Positions 8,601-15,154 of a DNA stretch of 17,369 nt are shown one piece after another. A program made the translations under genes and the position numbers. Location of the stretch: contig JAISGE010000032.1 of NCBI GenBank assembly GCA_031263265.1, forward strand, positions 1 through 17,369, given 5' to 3'. Position 1 is the stretch's first letter. Each line of letters begins with the position of its first letter. The DNA is from Treponema sp. (lineage in GTDB: Bacteria; Spirochaetota; Spirochaetia; Treponematales; Breznakiellaceae). The notes under the pieces were generated by a model. That model had not been told where the DNA came from. It saw nothing but the letters and a program-made list of their open reading frames with translations, and did not search any database.

Positions 8601-9470
8601 TACTACTCATCCTCTACCGCCGTAACCATTTCACTCCCCGCAGCCCCCAGTTATGTTTGGGCCAATGTAACCAACACTAATGAGGTCATGGTGGCATGGT
8701 ATACGGTTGCTGACGCCGACTCGTACACGGTCTACCGAGCCACCGCCTCATCCGGCCCCTATAGTGCGGTAGGTACGGTAACAGGAGCCTCTTATACGGA
8801 TACCCTCACCGTGGCAGGTACCTATTACTACACGATCCGGTCCGTGAATATTCTTGGAGAAGGACCTGATTCTTCAATCGTATCAGTAAGCCTGGCGCCT
8901 CCTCCTGGGCCAAGTAGTCTTTCGGTAGCCCTCCTTTCTGATACCAGTCTCAGGGTCTCGTGGCAGGCCGTCTCCGGTGCTAGTTCCTACCGGGTATACC
9001 GGGCCACTAGTTACGACGGGAACTATACACCTCTGGATACAGTTACAACTTTGAGCTATAGGGTTACCGGATTATCGCCCTATACCACCTACTATTTCAA
9101 GGTGGCTTCGATAGACAGTCTGGGGGAAGGTACACTATCGAATGTGGTGAGTGGTACCACTGCATCAAGCATGGATTCCCTGGAAACGATGTGGGCTGAT
9201 ACTTACCTTACCAGCAGTGACGAGGTAAAGATGTATTATTTTGACGTAAGCAACGGAACGAGTTATTTTATCCGCTGGAAAGACAGCAGTAATGATGCGG
9301 GAAAATCAGCGGTGATTGATGTAACGGCCTTTTACCAAGAGAGCGAAGCAGCTATTGTACTAAACAACGGTATTTTTACCGCCAGTACCACTGGCCGGGT
9401 TATCATAAAAGTTACCAGTAGCTATGCGTATTCTACAGGGACCTATGCAATCGCCTGTGGAGAAAACTAA
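5646..9470 (+). CDS. Giant multi-FN3 lipoprotein
   Basis: Predicted surface lipoprotein of 1274 residues. The ATG at 5646 is six bases from AAGGAG; the overlapping GTG at 5643 is only three away. The N-region is unusually long: about 39 residues precede the hydrophobic stretch and the relaxed lipobox LLFIAC (Cys about 55). An ATG at 5685 would shorten it by 13 residues. The order is: FN3 domain (about 69-153), a WVWGEW-containing segment, a carboxypeptidase regulatory-like beta domain (about 228-320), a second beta-sandwich-like segment, a short pre-peptidase C-terminal-like motif with EPNN and DIDYYRI (about 518-548), seven tandem FN3 domains (about 555-1172), and a C-terminal domain that may also be of the pre-peptidase type. 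No catalytic residues are evident. FN3 arrays in bacteria usually act as spacers or binding modules on surface and carbohydrate-active proteins, so an adhesin or substrate-binding role is an inference. It is a paralogue of the next gene. Confidence 0.88.
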   Translation: MNKQIGNRLGPGGMNLGAYAQESGKSGLLSRGKPINPLVPLSWLAVLTGLLFIACPWPGPDPVREEVAAPIELTARADGSSIIVSWLPGADIPDFYKIHRSTSPDGSYTVIGSSSTSPYTDTGLSEGTYYYRVSAVTSNGESPLSQYYKISLGKTDEPKPSENNTSAANDPWVWGEWIRMDTGETWYISNKFIKINGTYATTSISFTQESDRVAQVTQGGRIYYLFASRIATATVTGTVVIDGTAASAYARAAGGGREVVLTNQNNESVVSATTDTNGVFEAGGIIAGDTYRVTVDGKSSLITPNADGDNLGTFTVTDGLNFKIKIGPSEGQEMPLLYADGSSTWLSLTIENTGTEDCTAATYDISYDSGLQVSIDADRVLGTIEPGKSKTLPISVRCSSLEAASAFKKINLTLTDTIAKKQWHDSVSIKFHKATMVFSIQSNTGISGVVITPNDKAYPFTHSGTSTATTLTLPSSTEDYLVVFSGATAETEARYSFGINTEPDTNWASFIDTGNYEPNNTESTATSISASKIMSYLHKNDIDYYRIPYNESILPPAVPSQVSANVLTDGSVMVSWQPVPGASSYQVYRSTTPSSGYSAVGTATTSPYTDTLTPAGTYYYKISAVNSNGTSTQSVPSSAITTTVPAAPGTVSAGATGKEITISWSSVSGASSYEIYRSITSSGGSLVGTAAASPYTDTVQGAGTYYYTIRTVNYAGKSASSSYRSVTIAAPSAPGNVSATAAGVTVTVSWQTVSGASSYKVYRSTSSLGTYREVGTVTAPPYTDTLTSAGTYYYQVRGVNSIGEGPLSSYTSVTIAAPSAPGTVLASLSATGTITVSWQAVSGASSYKVYRSTSPSSWYNLKASLEGTSYTDTTSLVLDTTYYYTVSGVNPIGEGLQSAYTSVVYAVPQAPSNVVASITNRNDVTVSWQIGSGGSVSSYKIYRATNPSGPYSAVGTATASPYTDEDLSVGTYYYQVSAVNVLGESYYSSSTAVTISLPAAPSYVWANVTNTNEVMVAWYTVADADSYTVYRATASSGPYSAVGTVTGASYTDTLTVAGTYYYTIRSVNILGEGPDSSIVSVSLAPPPGPSSLSVALLSDTSLRVSWQAVSGASSYRVYRATSYDGNYTPLDTVTTLSYRVTGLSPYTTYYFKVASIDSLGEGTLSNVVSGTTASSMDSLETMWADTYLTSSDEVKMYYFDVSNGTSYFIRWKDSSNDAGKSAVIDVTAFYQESEAAIVLNNGIFTASTTGRVIIKVTSSYAYSTGTYAIACGEN
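7308..9161 (+). repeat. Seven tandem FN3-coding repeats
   Basis: Seven direct repeats of about 256-270 bp each begin near 7308, 7574, 7830, 8091, 8361, 8631 and 8895. Each encodes about 85-90 residues with the shared pattern VSW...GASSYxVYR...SPYTDT...GTYYYxV...VN. Short DNA strings such as GGAACCTATTACTAC recur, while the units have diverged elsewhere. The fourth unit has a distinct variant with YNLKASLEGTSY and LVLDTTYYY, and the seventh has SYRVTGLSPYTTYYFKV. All units stay in frame, so unequal crossing-over could change domain number without frameshift. Confidence 0.9.
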
Positions 9471-9535
9471 TTCCGGTCAGTAGGAGCATCGCCCTTTGCT
9501 TGAACTGAATACTATTGCATGATAAGGAGTAGCGC

Positions 9536-11233
9536 ATGAAACCGTTAGTATGTTTTTTTTGTACCATCACGATATGGTTTTCCACTGGTTGTACCTTACT
9601 TTTTAAAGATAAACCACCGCCTGCCTCACCCACTTCCATAGCCGCTCATTTTGAGGGCACTCAGGTTACGGTCTCGTGGGGTTCAGGAGAGGGGGCCAGC
9701 TCTTACCAGATCTACCGCCAAACCGGTTCATCCGACTATAGCATGATAGGTACCGCTACGAACAATTCCTATATAGATACGGCTATAACTGTAGGAACCT
9801 ATCACTACAAGGTAAAGTCGGTAAACGACAACGGTGAAAGCGATTTATCATCGAATTATGCTTCGGTAACGGTCAGCGCATTCGCACCAGCCAACGTCTC
9901 GGCCAGCGTAGAGGGCACGCAGGTTACGGTTTCGTGGGATGCCGTATCCGGTGCAAGTTCGTACCAGATATACCGATCCGCCAGTTCATCTGGTTACTAC
10001 AGTGAGATAGGGCAGGCTACCGCATCTCCCTACATAGACTCAGGGCTATCCTTAGGAACCTATTACTATGGAGTAAAGGCGGTGAGCCAGATCGGGACAA
10101 GCTCCATTACTATGAGTTCGCCGATAGCCATTAACGGCCCACCCCCGCCAAGCACCGTCTCGACAAGCCTTTCTGCAACAGGTACGGTTACGGTTTCGTG
10201 GGATGCCGTATCCGGTGCAAGCTCGTACCGGATATACCGATCCACCAGTTCATCTGGTTACTATAGTGAGATAGGGCAGGCTACCGCATCTCCCTACCTA
10301 GACTCAGGGCTATCCCCAGGAACCTATTACTACAAGATAAGTTCGGTGAACTATATTGGAGAAGGATCCCTCTCTTCAGCCGCAGCAGTAAGCCTGGCGC
10401 CACCTTCGAGACCAGGTAATGTCTCGGCACGTCTAGAGGATGCTCACGTCACGGTTTCATGGGAAGCGGTTTCCGGCGCCACCTCCTACAAAGTCTACCG
10501 TTCCACCGACCCTTCCGGTACGTATAATCTCAAAGCAACGATAGAGGGGACCAGCTACCAGGATGATACTGCTGGTTTAGTATTAGACACTACCTATTAT
10601 TACCAGGTAAGGGCCGTGAATAGGTTCGGGGAAAGCGACCCCTCTTCAGCCGCATCCATAAGCCTCACCCTGCCTCCAAGCCCGAACAGCCTTTCGGTAA
10701 CCGTACTTTCTGATACCAGCGTACGGATTACATGGCAGGCTGTCTCCAGTGCAAACGCTTACCGGGTCTACCAGGCAAGCAATGCCTCCGGGACCTATAC
10801 GCCTCTAGAAACCATTACCACGGTGACCTATAGGGTTACCGGTTTATCACCCAATACCACCTATTATTTCAAGGTAGCTTCGATAGACAGTCTGGGGGAA
10901 GGTTCACCCTCCCCTGCGGAGCCTGCAAGAACCGCATCAACCATGACCCCCTTAACCGTTTCTCAGTGGCATAACGATTCCCTTGAGGTAGGATCAGTAA
11001 AGCTATATTATTTTGAGGTCAGCAGCGGAAAGAGCTATGTTCTCTCTTGGAACGATCGTACCCAGGACAGCACAAAAACCGCAACGATTACCGTAAAGGC
11101 CTTTTATCAAGAGACTGAAGCCGCCATTACGCTGAACCAGCATAATTTTACCGCCAGTAGCACCGGTAGGGTTATCATACAAGTTACCGCTTCTTCAGCA
11201 GGTACCTATAATGTTGCCTATGGGGAGAACTAG
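9536..11233 (+). CDS. Multi-FN3 lipoprotein, paralogue of the preceding gene
   Basis: Predicted lipoprotein of 565 residues, ATG six bases after AAGGAG. The signal is short, with a relaxed lipobox FSTGC (Cys 19). Five FN3 domains follow (about residues 28-113, 114-199, 200-287, 288-377, 378-468), then a C-terminal domain of about 97 residues. That domain parallels the end of the giant FN3 lipoprotein: LYYFEVSSGKSYVLSW matches MYYFDVSNGTSYFIRW, and FTASSTGRVIIQVT matches FTASTTGRVIIKVT. Its fourth and fifth modules match the fourth and seventh modules of the larger tandem array in type, so the two genes arose by duplication with later gain or loss of modules. It lacks the regulatory-like domain and other middle segments of its larger relative. 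The role is unknown, probably surface binding. The gene ends the exported-protein block. Confidence 0.88.
   Translation: MKPLVCFFCTITIWFSTGCTLLFKDKPPPASPTSIAAHFEGTQVTVSWGSGEGASSYQIYRQTGSSDYSMIGTATNNSYIDTAITVGTYHYKVKSVNDNGESDLSSNYASVTVSAFAPANVSASVEGTQVTVSWDAVSGASSYQIYRSASSSGYYSEIGQATASPYIDSGLSLGTYYYGVKAVSQIGTSSITMSSPIAINGPPPPSTVSTSLSATGTVTVSWDAVSGASSYRIYRSTSSSGYYSEIGQATASPYLDSGLSPGTYYYKISSVNYIGEGSLSSAAAVSLAPPSRPGNVSARLEDAHVTVSWEAVSGATSYKVYRSTDPSGTYNLKATIEGTSYQDDTAGLVLDTTYYYQVRAVNRFGESDPSSAASISLTLPPSPNSLSVTVLSDTSVRITWQAVSSANAYRVYQASNASGTYTPLETITTVTYRVTGLSPNTTYYFKVASIDSLGEGSPSPAEPARTASTMTPLTVSQWHNDSLEVGSVKLYYFEVSSGKSYVLSWNDRTQDSTKTATITVKAFYQETEAAITLNQHNFTASSTGRVIIQVTASSAGTYNVAYGEN
9922..10068 (+). 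repeat. Near-identical direct repeat, copy 1
   Basis: These 147 bp match 10186-10332 with seven mismatches counted by eye (about 95% identity) at an offset of exactly 264 bp, or 88 codons. Other module pairs in the cluster are much less alike at the DNA level. The flanks diverge abruptly, which suggests gene conversion or a recent internal duplication. Confidence 0.9.
10186..10332 (+). repeat. Near-identical direct repeat, copy 2
   Basis: Second copy of the 147-bp repeat at 9922-10068. Several of the mismatches change residues (Gln to Arg, Ala to Thr, Ile to Leu, Leu to Pro); others are silent. Confidence 0.9.
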
Positions 11234-11299
11234 AAACTGTGAGCAAAGATTGACATGCGGAAGGGGCAGGGATAGGATACAGGCGGAGAGGAAAGACAC

Positions 11300-11473
11300 A
11301 TGGAGAGAAACAAACGCTTGTATCCGATAAGCGAAGAAGTATTTAACCAGAGGGTTTTGCCCATTATCGAAGGGGATTACATAAAGTATATTATTTCAAC
11401 CAATTGCATGCAACGTTCTTTTTCTGAGTATACCGATGCTTCACCTCAAGGAATCCAGGTATACAGTTCATAA
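11300..11473 (+). pseudogene. 57-codon ORF, possible transposase N-terminal remnant
   Basis: An ATG at 11300, with AGGCGGAGAGGAAAG purine-rich sequence upstream, opens a 57-residue frame. The first 30 or so residues (LYPISEEVFNQRVLPIIEGDYI) resemble, from memory, the start of IS5-type transposases, which begin with a similar helix before the GRPPK region. After IIS the similarity stops and the rest looks random. No inverted ends or direct repeats were found around it. The best reading is a decayed insertion-sequence fragment; a genuine small gene is possible. It fills most of the 263-bp gap between the FN3 cluster and mnmE, and its stop codon overlaps the AAGGAG upstream of mnmE. Confidence 0.4.
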
Positions 11474-11488
11474 GGAGTGTTTTATACT
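11460..11488 (+). promoter_or_regulatory. Possible promoter immediately upstream of mnmE
   Basis: TATACA (11460-11465) and TATACT (11483-11488) are separated by exactly 17 bp. The -10 matches consensus at five of six positions and the -35 at four. Transcription would start near 11495, two or so bases before the mnmE ATG, giving an almost leaderless message. The AAGGAG at 11472-11477 is 19 bases from the ATG, too far to work well, which fits a leaderless start. Confidence 0.35.
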
Positions 11489-11496
11489 ACCTCACT

Positions 11497-12939
11497 ATGA
11501 ATCCTTTGTTGTATACCTACGGTGATGAGGCCCCCATTGCAGCACCGGCCACCCCCTTGATTGCCAGTGCACTAGCCATCATCAGGACCTCTGGAAAAGA
11601 CGCCATATCCTTGTTGGCTTCGGTTTTTTCCCGTCCTCACAAGCTCATGGAGGCTCGGGGAAATACCCTGGTTCACGGTTGGATCCTGGACAAAACCGCG
11701 GCATCCCCAGGAACAGGACCTGAAAAAATCGACGAAGTCTTGGTTTCAGTATACCGAAGCCCCCACAGTTATACCGGTGAGGATGCCGCGGATATTTCCT
11801 GTCATGGCGGTATTGCCACGGTACAGGGCGTGATGCGGGCGCTCCATAGCGCGGGGTTTCGGGACAGCCTGCCTGGAGAATTCACCTTCCGGGCATTTAT
11901 GAAGGGTAAACTGGACCTTACCCGGGCAGAATCGGTGATGGAACTGGTTGCTGCCAAGACGGATCAGGCACGAAACCACGCGGTGAATCGTTTAGCCGGC
12001 AGCCTGGAACAGGAAATCCAAAGTATCAAAGCGTGCTTGGTGCATGTTCTGGCAGGAACGGAACTATTTTTGGACTATTCTGAGGATGAATTCATGGATG
12101 CCCAGGGGGATGACGAGGCTGCCGGTAGATTGCCTGACCGCGTCTTGGCAGAAGAAGCCCTGGTCCGGCTTAGGATGCTGGCCGACTCGTACCGTATGGA
12201 ACGGTTGTACCATGAGGGGGCTTTGGTGGTCATTGCCGGGCGGCCTAATGCGGGCAAGTCCAGCCTCTTCAATCTGCTGCTCAAAGAGGAACGAGCCATT
12301 GTTACCAGCATAGCCGGTACTACCCGGGACTGGATAGAAGGGTGGATTTCCATTGAAGGCATACCCATCAGGTTGGTAGATACCGCAGGGATCCGCGAAG
12401 CCGGCTTAGGGGAGGATATAGAACAACTCGGCATGGAACGGAGCCGGAAACTGCTCAAAGCAGCGGATCTCGTGCTCTATGTGGTCGATGGTTCCGGTCC
12501 TGCAGCGGATTTTGACCCCAGTTTACTCCCGGATGACCTAAACCGGATCATCCTCCTGTGGAACAAGATTGACCTTATGCCCGCAACACACAGCTTCCTA
12601 CCCCAGGATGCGTTAGGGATCAGTGCAAAAACCGGAACCGGCATACCGGCTTTAGGCCCGGTCATAGCCGCCCGCTTAACCCTGACCTTGGGGGGACTGG
12701 AAGAGGGAAAACCGAGGCAAAACGCACCAGGAATAGGTACCGAGCGGCAGCAAAGGCTTATCCAGGGGGCCATACAAAGTTTGGAACAGGCCCTGGCCTT
12801 GGCAGACCAGGGAGAGCCCCTGGATCTCATCGCTCCACTCCTTAGGGAAGGGGTACAAGCCCTGGGTGAGATCACAGGAGAGGTCTCTACTGCGGACATG
12901 CTTGAGGTGATGTTCAGCCGTTTCTGTGTAGGTAAGTAG
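11497..12939 (+). CDS. mnmE: tRNA uridine-5-carboxymethylaminomethyl modification GTPase MnmE
   Basis: MnmE (TrmE) works with MnmG to place an aminomethyl-type group on C5 of the wobble uridine (U34) of certain tRNAs, using a folate one-carbon unit and GTP hydrolysis, in the cytoplasm. The 480 residues are slightly longer than usual (about 455). The N-terminal folate-binding part has ATP...ALAIIRTSGKDA and ISCHGG; the helical middle has PGEFTFRAFMKGKLDLTRAE. The inserted G domain shows G1 GRPNAGKSS (248-256), G2 TSIAGTTRD (270-278), G3 DTAGIRE (295-301), G4 NKID (356-359) and G5 SAKTG (376-380). The chain ends FSRFCVGK, carrying the family's C-terminal Cys motif (commonly CIGK). All key motifs are intact. 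The ATG at 11497 is the only start that fits; a ribosome binding site lies at an unusually long distance. Confidence 0.97.
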   Translation: MNPLLYTYGDEAPIAAPATPLIASALAIIRTSGKDAISLLASVFSRPHKLMEARGNTLVHGWILDKTAASPGTGPEKIDEVLVSVYRSPHSYTGEDAADISCHGGIATVQGVMRALHSAGFRDSLPGEFTFRAFMKGKLDLTRAESVMELVAAKTDQARNHAVNRLAGSLEQEIQSIKACLVHVLAGTELFLDYSEDEFMDAQGDDEAAGRLPDRVLAEEALVRLRMLADSYRMERLYHEGALVVIAGRPNAGKSSLFNLLLKEERAIVTSIAGTTRDWIEGWISIEGIPIRLVDTAGIREAGLGEDIEQLGMERSRKLLKAADLVLYVVDGSGPAADFDPSLLPDDLNRIILLWNKIDLMPATHSFLPQDALGISAKTGTGIPALGPVIAARLTLTLGGLEEGKPRQNAPGIGTERQQRLIQGAIQSLEQALALADQGEPLDLIAPLLREGVQALGEITGEVSTADMLEVMFSRFCVGK

Positions 12940-12952
12940 CATGAGGGAAGTA

Positions 12953-12983
12953 CGCGGCAGAGAAAAACCCGCTTACAGCCGCG
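12953..12983 (+). terminator. Possible weak terminator after mnmE
   Basis: CGCGGC (12953-12958) and GCCGCG (12978-12983) form a perfect 6-bp GC stem with a 19-base loop, followed by AGATTTT. The large loop and short T-run make it a weak candidate for separating mnmE from infA. Confidence 0.3.
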
Positions 12984-13000
12984 AGATTTTCCCATCAGAC

Positions 13001-13029
13001 TTGCATTTTTTACCTTCGTGCTATAGCAT
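13001..13029 (+). promoter_or_regulatory. Possible infA promoter
   Basis: TTGCAT (13001-13006) and TAGCAT (13024-13029) are spaced by 17 bp, each matching consensus at four positions. The start would be near 13036, about 66 nt before the infA GTG. The overlapping 10-bp palindrome TGCTATAGCA (13019-13028) may be chance. This is weak visual evidence. Confidence 0.25.
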
Positions 13030-13101
13030 AAGGAACAAGTTAAAAACAAATGTTTTAAGTGCTTGTGTTTAGAGAAACTATCACGATGCCAAGGAGTTAT
13101 T

Positions 13102-13326
13102 GTGGCTAAAGAAGAAGCGATTGAAGTAGAAGGGATTGTCCGGGAAGCCCTCCCTAATACCATGTTTAGGGTCGAACTGGATAATCAAAATGGACACCTG
13201 ATACTTGCCCATCTTTCCGGTAAGATGCGTAAACATTATATCCGGATTGTACCCGGTGATCGGGTACGGATTGCCCTCTCCCCCTATGATTTAAACCGGG
13301 GCCGTATTATTTACCGGGAACGGTAG
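13102..13326 (+). CDS. infA: Translation initiation factor IF-1
   Basis: IF-1 binds the A site of the 30S subunit and helps IF-2 and IF-3 select the initiator tRNA. The protein has 74 residues, close to the family length of about 72, and follows it from end to end: AKEEAIEVEGIVREALPNTM, FRVELDNQNGHLILAHLSGK, then MRKHYIRIVPGDRV and YDLNRGRIIYRER, a complete S1-type OB fold. The start is GTG at 13102, with AAGGAG five bases upstream; it aligns with the usual MAKE start, whereas the longer frame from 13063 would add an unrelated N-terminus. A two-residue insertion near DNQNGH is minor. It lies 162 bp after mnmE and may have its own promoter. Confidence 0.97.
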   Translation: MAKEEAIEVEGIVREALPNTMFRVELDNQNGHLILAHLSGKMRKHYIRIVPGDRVRIALSPYDLNRGRIIYRER

Positions 13327-13364
13327 GTACCGGAGCTATCTTGGGGTTCCCCGCCACCGGTACC
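13326..13364. other. Stem-loop between convergent genes
   Basis: GGTACCGG (13326-13333) and CCGGTACC (13357-13364) are perfect 8-bp arms, with a GGGGTTCCCC self-complementary core inside the loop. The left arm begins at the last base of the infA stop codon. No T-run follows on either strand. It lies between infA (+) and the glucosaminidase gene (-), which end 58 bp apart, so it may stop or stabilise both transcripts. Confidence 0.5.
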
Positions 13365-13384
13365 ATGCCTTGTAAGAAGTTCCC

Positions 13385-14050
13385 TTATGCCTCTTCTCCA
13401 AATGAGAATTTATAGAGCCGTTCCAAGATGTTTTTGATCTTGTCCCCATAGGTTGTATCAACAGACCAGGTTCCCGCAAGCCCGTTAATTTGGGGAGCCG
13501 AACCATATCGAACAAAGCGGTATCGGGGGTCTACCAGTTCCTGTTTAAGGGGTGCCTCGGTGGCGTAGCCTTTGAGATGCTGGATTTGAGCACGGACACC
13601 GGTTCGGGGATCCGGGAAACGTTCTCCCGGCTGTCCTTGGCCTATAGAACCGAGGCCGCAGAAGTTGTTCATATCAGGAGTTACCAAGTTTCCATACCTG
13701 AGGAATCCGGTTTCCAGACACATCTGGGCAAAGGCTACATCATGATTTACCCCTTCAATATCCGCCTCTTCCACATAGATCGTGGCTAAACCCTTTACAA
13801 AGGACTCTTCTAGTTCGGGATTAGAAGCAAGTAAAAACGAAACCAACGTTTCCGAAACAGTACGACCTGTTCCCATGATGTATTCAGGAACCGGAGGTAT
13901 GGGGGGACGTTCTGGAACATTCCCCGGGGTGATTTCTGAAACAAAGGATTTCGAGCCGGGATTTTCCGGCGTCTCAATCACGGGATGGGTAACGCAGGAA
14001 AAAGAGATCCCCACTAAAAGGATACATAAAAACCAAATACGCTGTTGCAT
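13385..14050 (-). CDS. Glucosaminidase-family lipoprotein (peptidoglycan hydrolase)
   Basis: Predicted lipoprotein of 221 residues of the glucosaminidase (GH73-like) family, which cleaves N-acetylglucosaminyl bonds in peptidoglycan. The signal is MQQRIWF, a hydrophobic stretch and a relaxed lipobox ISFSC (Cys 19), then a Pro-rich linker to about residue 57. The catalytic domain shows VNHDVAFAQMCLETGFLRYG (101-120) with the expected catalytic Glu at 113, then MNNFCGLGSI and FPDPRTGVRAQIQHLKGYA (145-163), all typical of this family. It should act in the periplasm on cell-wall turnover or division. No clear ribosome binding site precedes the ATG; a TATAAA lies just upstream, so the start signal is unusual. 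It lies 59 bp after the RlmK-like gene on the same strand. Confidence 0.9.
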   Translation of the reverse strand: MQQRIWFLCILLVGISFSCVTHPVIETPENPGSKSFVSEITPGNVPERPPIPPVPEYIMGTGRTVSETLVSFLLASNPELEESFVKGLATIYVEEADIEGVNHDVAFAQMCLETGFLRYGNLVTPDMNNFCGLGSIGQGQPGERFPDPRTGVRAQIQHLKGYATEAPLKQELVDPRYRFVRYGSAPQINGLAGTWSVDTTYGDKIKNILERLYKFSFGEEA

Positions 14051-14109
14051 GATTTTATATCGGCTTGCTTTTCATATTTTTGTATTTTTCTCTTTTTTCT
14101 CAAGGCTGC

Positions 14110-15153
14110 CTATACCTTCCGGGAAAAAGTATAACATGCAGGTATCCGCTTCCCACGAAAATCTTCATCTATAAGCACCGGATACGTATCCAGCAGGGTG
14201 GTTCCCGGGAATTCCTCAGGATTGAGATGGAAACCTTTGGCATTGACGCTGAACCAGAGCTTCCCTCCAGGGCTGAGTACGCTCAGGCATTGCTTGATAA
14301 GCCCCTGGTAATCCCGTCGAATATCCAAGGTGTTTTGCATACCCTTTGAGTTGGAAAAACTCGGTGGGTCCAGGATGATGAGGTCCCAGGAAAGCCGGGT
14401 ATTCACTGCGTTCACCAGAAAAGCAAGCCCATCCCCTCGGATGAGCCTATACCGGGGAAGACCAGGGTAGTCTAAACCAAGGGGACCGGTTTTGATTCTA
14501 CGAGCTTCAAAATGGTTTAGCTGGAAATTGACCGCTGCCCAGTCAAGATAGGTGTTGGATAGGTCAACCGAATCAATTTCCGCAGCGCCCCCTGCTGCGG
14601 CATATACCGAGAAAGCACCGGTATAACAGAATAGATTGAGAACCCGCTTGCCCGCAGCCTCTTCCCGGATCAGGTGCCGCATCTTCCGGCGATCCAGGAA
14701 AAACCCAGTATCCAGGTAGTCCGAAAGATTCACGCGAAAACAGAGCCCCCCTTCGTGGATATCCTGCATAAAATGCCGGTCAACGTGCTTATGGAAAGCC
14801 TGGTATTGATCCTTGCCCCGCTGCCGTTTCCGTTCTTTGAGAAACACCTGAGCTGCCGGAATTTCCAGGGCAGCGGCTATTGCTCCGGTCATGGCCCTAA
14901 GCCAGTGCTGCTCTTCAGCTTGGTCTTTTTCATAAGGCCGTTGGTACAGCGCGCCGGCAACCCCATTCCCATAGCAGTCAAGGACCAAGGGTATTTCCGG
15001 TATGTCCCGGTCATAGAGACGGAAGGCATCGGTGCCTGCGCGTTTAGCCCATTTTTTAAGGTGCCGGTGTCTTTTGCGTACACGGTTTTGCAGCATTGCC
15101 GCTTGACCCAGGACTTTCTCCCTCAGAACATCCTTGTTTTTTTCTATGAGCAA
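14110..15153 (-). CDS. RlmK-type 23S rRNA (guanine-N7) methyltransferase, stand-alone
   Basis: SAM-dependent RNA methyltransferase of 347 residues that matches the C-terminal RlmK half of Escherichia coli RlmKL, the part that makes m7G2069 in 23S rRNA. Visible landmarks are NRVRKRHRHLKKWAKRAG (23-40), RLYDRDIPEIPLVLDCYG (45-62), RKRQRGKDQYQ (108-118), VNLSDYLDTGFFLDRRKMRH (141-160), the SAM-binding VLNLFCYTGAFSVYAAAGGA (171-190), VDLSNTYLDWAAVNFQLN (196-213) and the catalytic-site motif LDPPSFSNSK (261-270). The THUMP and RlmL parts of the fused enzyme are absent. The start is TTG at 15153, supported by AGGAG seven bases upstream inside the end of rex and a gap of one base after the rex stop, so translation is coupled to rex. 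The exact rRNA target is inferred from the domain. Confidence 0.9.
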   Translation of the reverse strand: MLIEKNKDVLREKVLGQAAMLQNRVRKRHRHLKKWAKRAGTDAFRLYDRDIPEIPLVLDCYGNGVAGALYQRPYEKDQAEEQHWLRAMTGAIAAALEIPAAQVFLKERKRQRGKDQYQAFHKHVDRHFMQDIHEGGLCFRVNLSDYLDTGFFLDRRKMRHLIREEAAGKRVLNLFCYTGAFSVYAAAGGAAEIDSVDLSNTYLDWAAVNFQLNHFEARRIKTGPLGLDYPGLPRYRLIRGDGLAFLVNAVNTRLSWDLIILDPPSFSNSKGMQNTLDIRRDYQGLIKQCLSVLSPGGKLWFSVNAKGFHLNPEEFPGTTLLDTYPVLIDEDFRGKRIPACYTFSRKV

Positions 15154-15154
15154 C

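Larger units (their letters stand above)
9617..10939 (+). repeat. Five tandem FN3-coding repeats
   Basis: Five in-frame repeats begin near 9617, 9875, 10133, 10397 and 10667, each 258-273 bp. Units two and three are nearly identical over much of their length and must have been duplicated or homogenised recently. Unit four is the LVLDTTYYY variant and unit five the SPNTTYYFKV variant, both also present in the upstream array. Confidence 0.9.

Noticed and set aside
12477..13163. 228-codon antisense frame over mnmE and infA
   Set aside because: It crosses two certain housekeeping genes on the other strand and its composition (Ser/Arg/Pro-rich) is that of a shadow frame.
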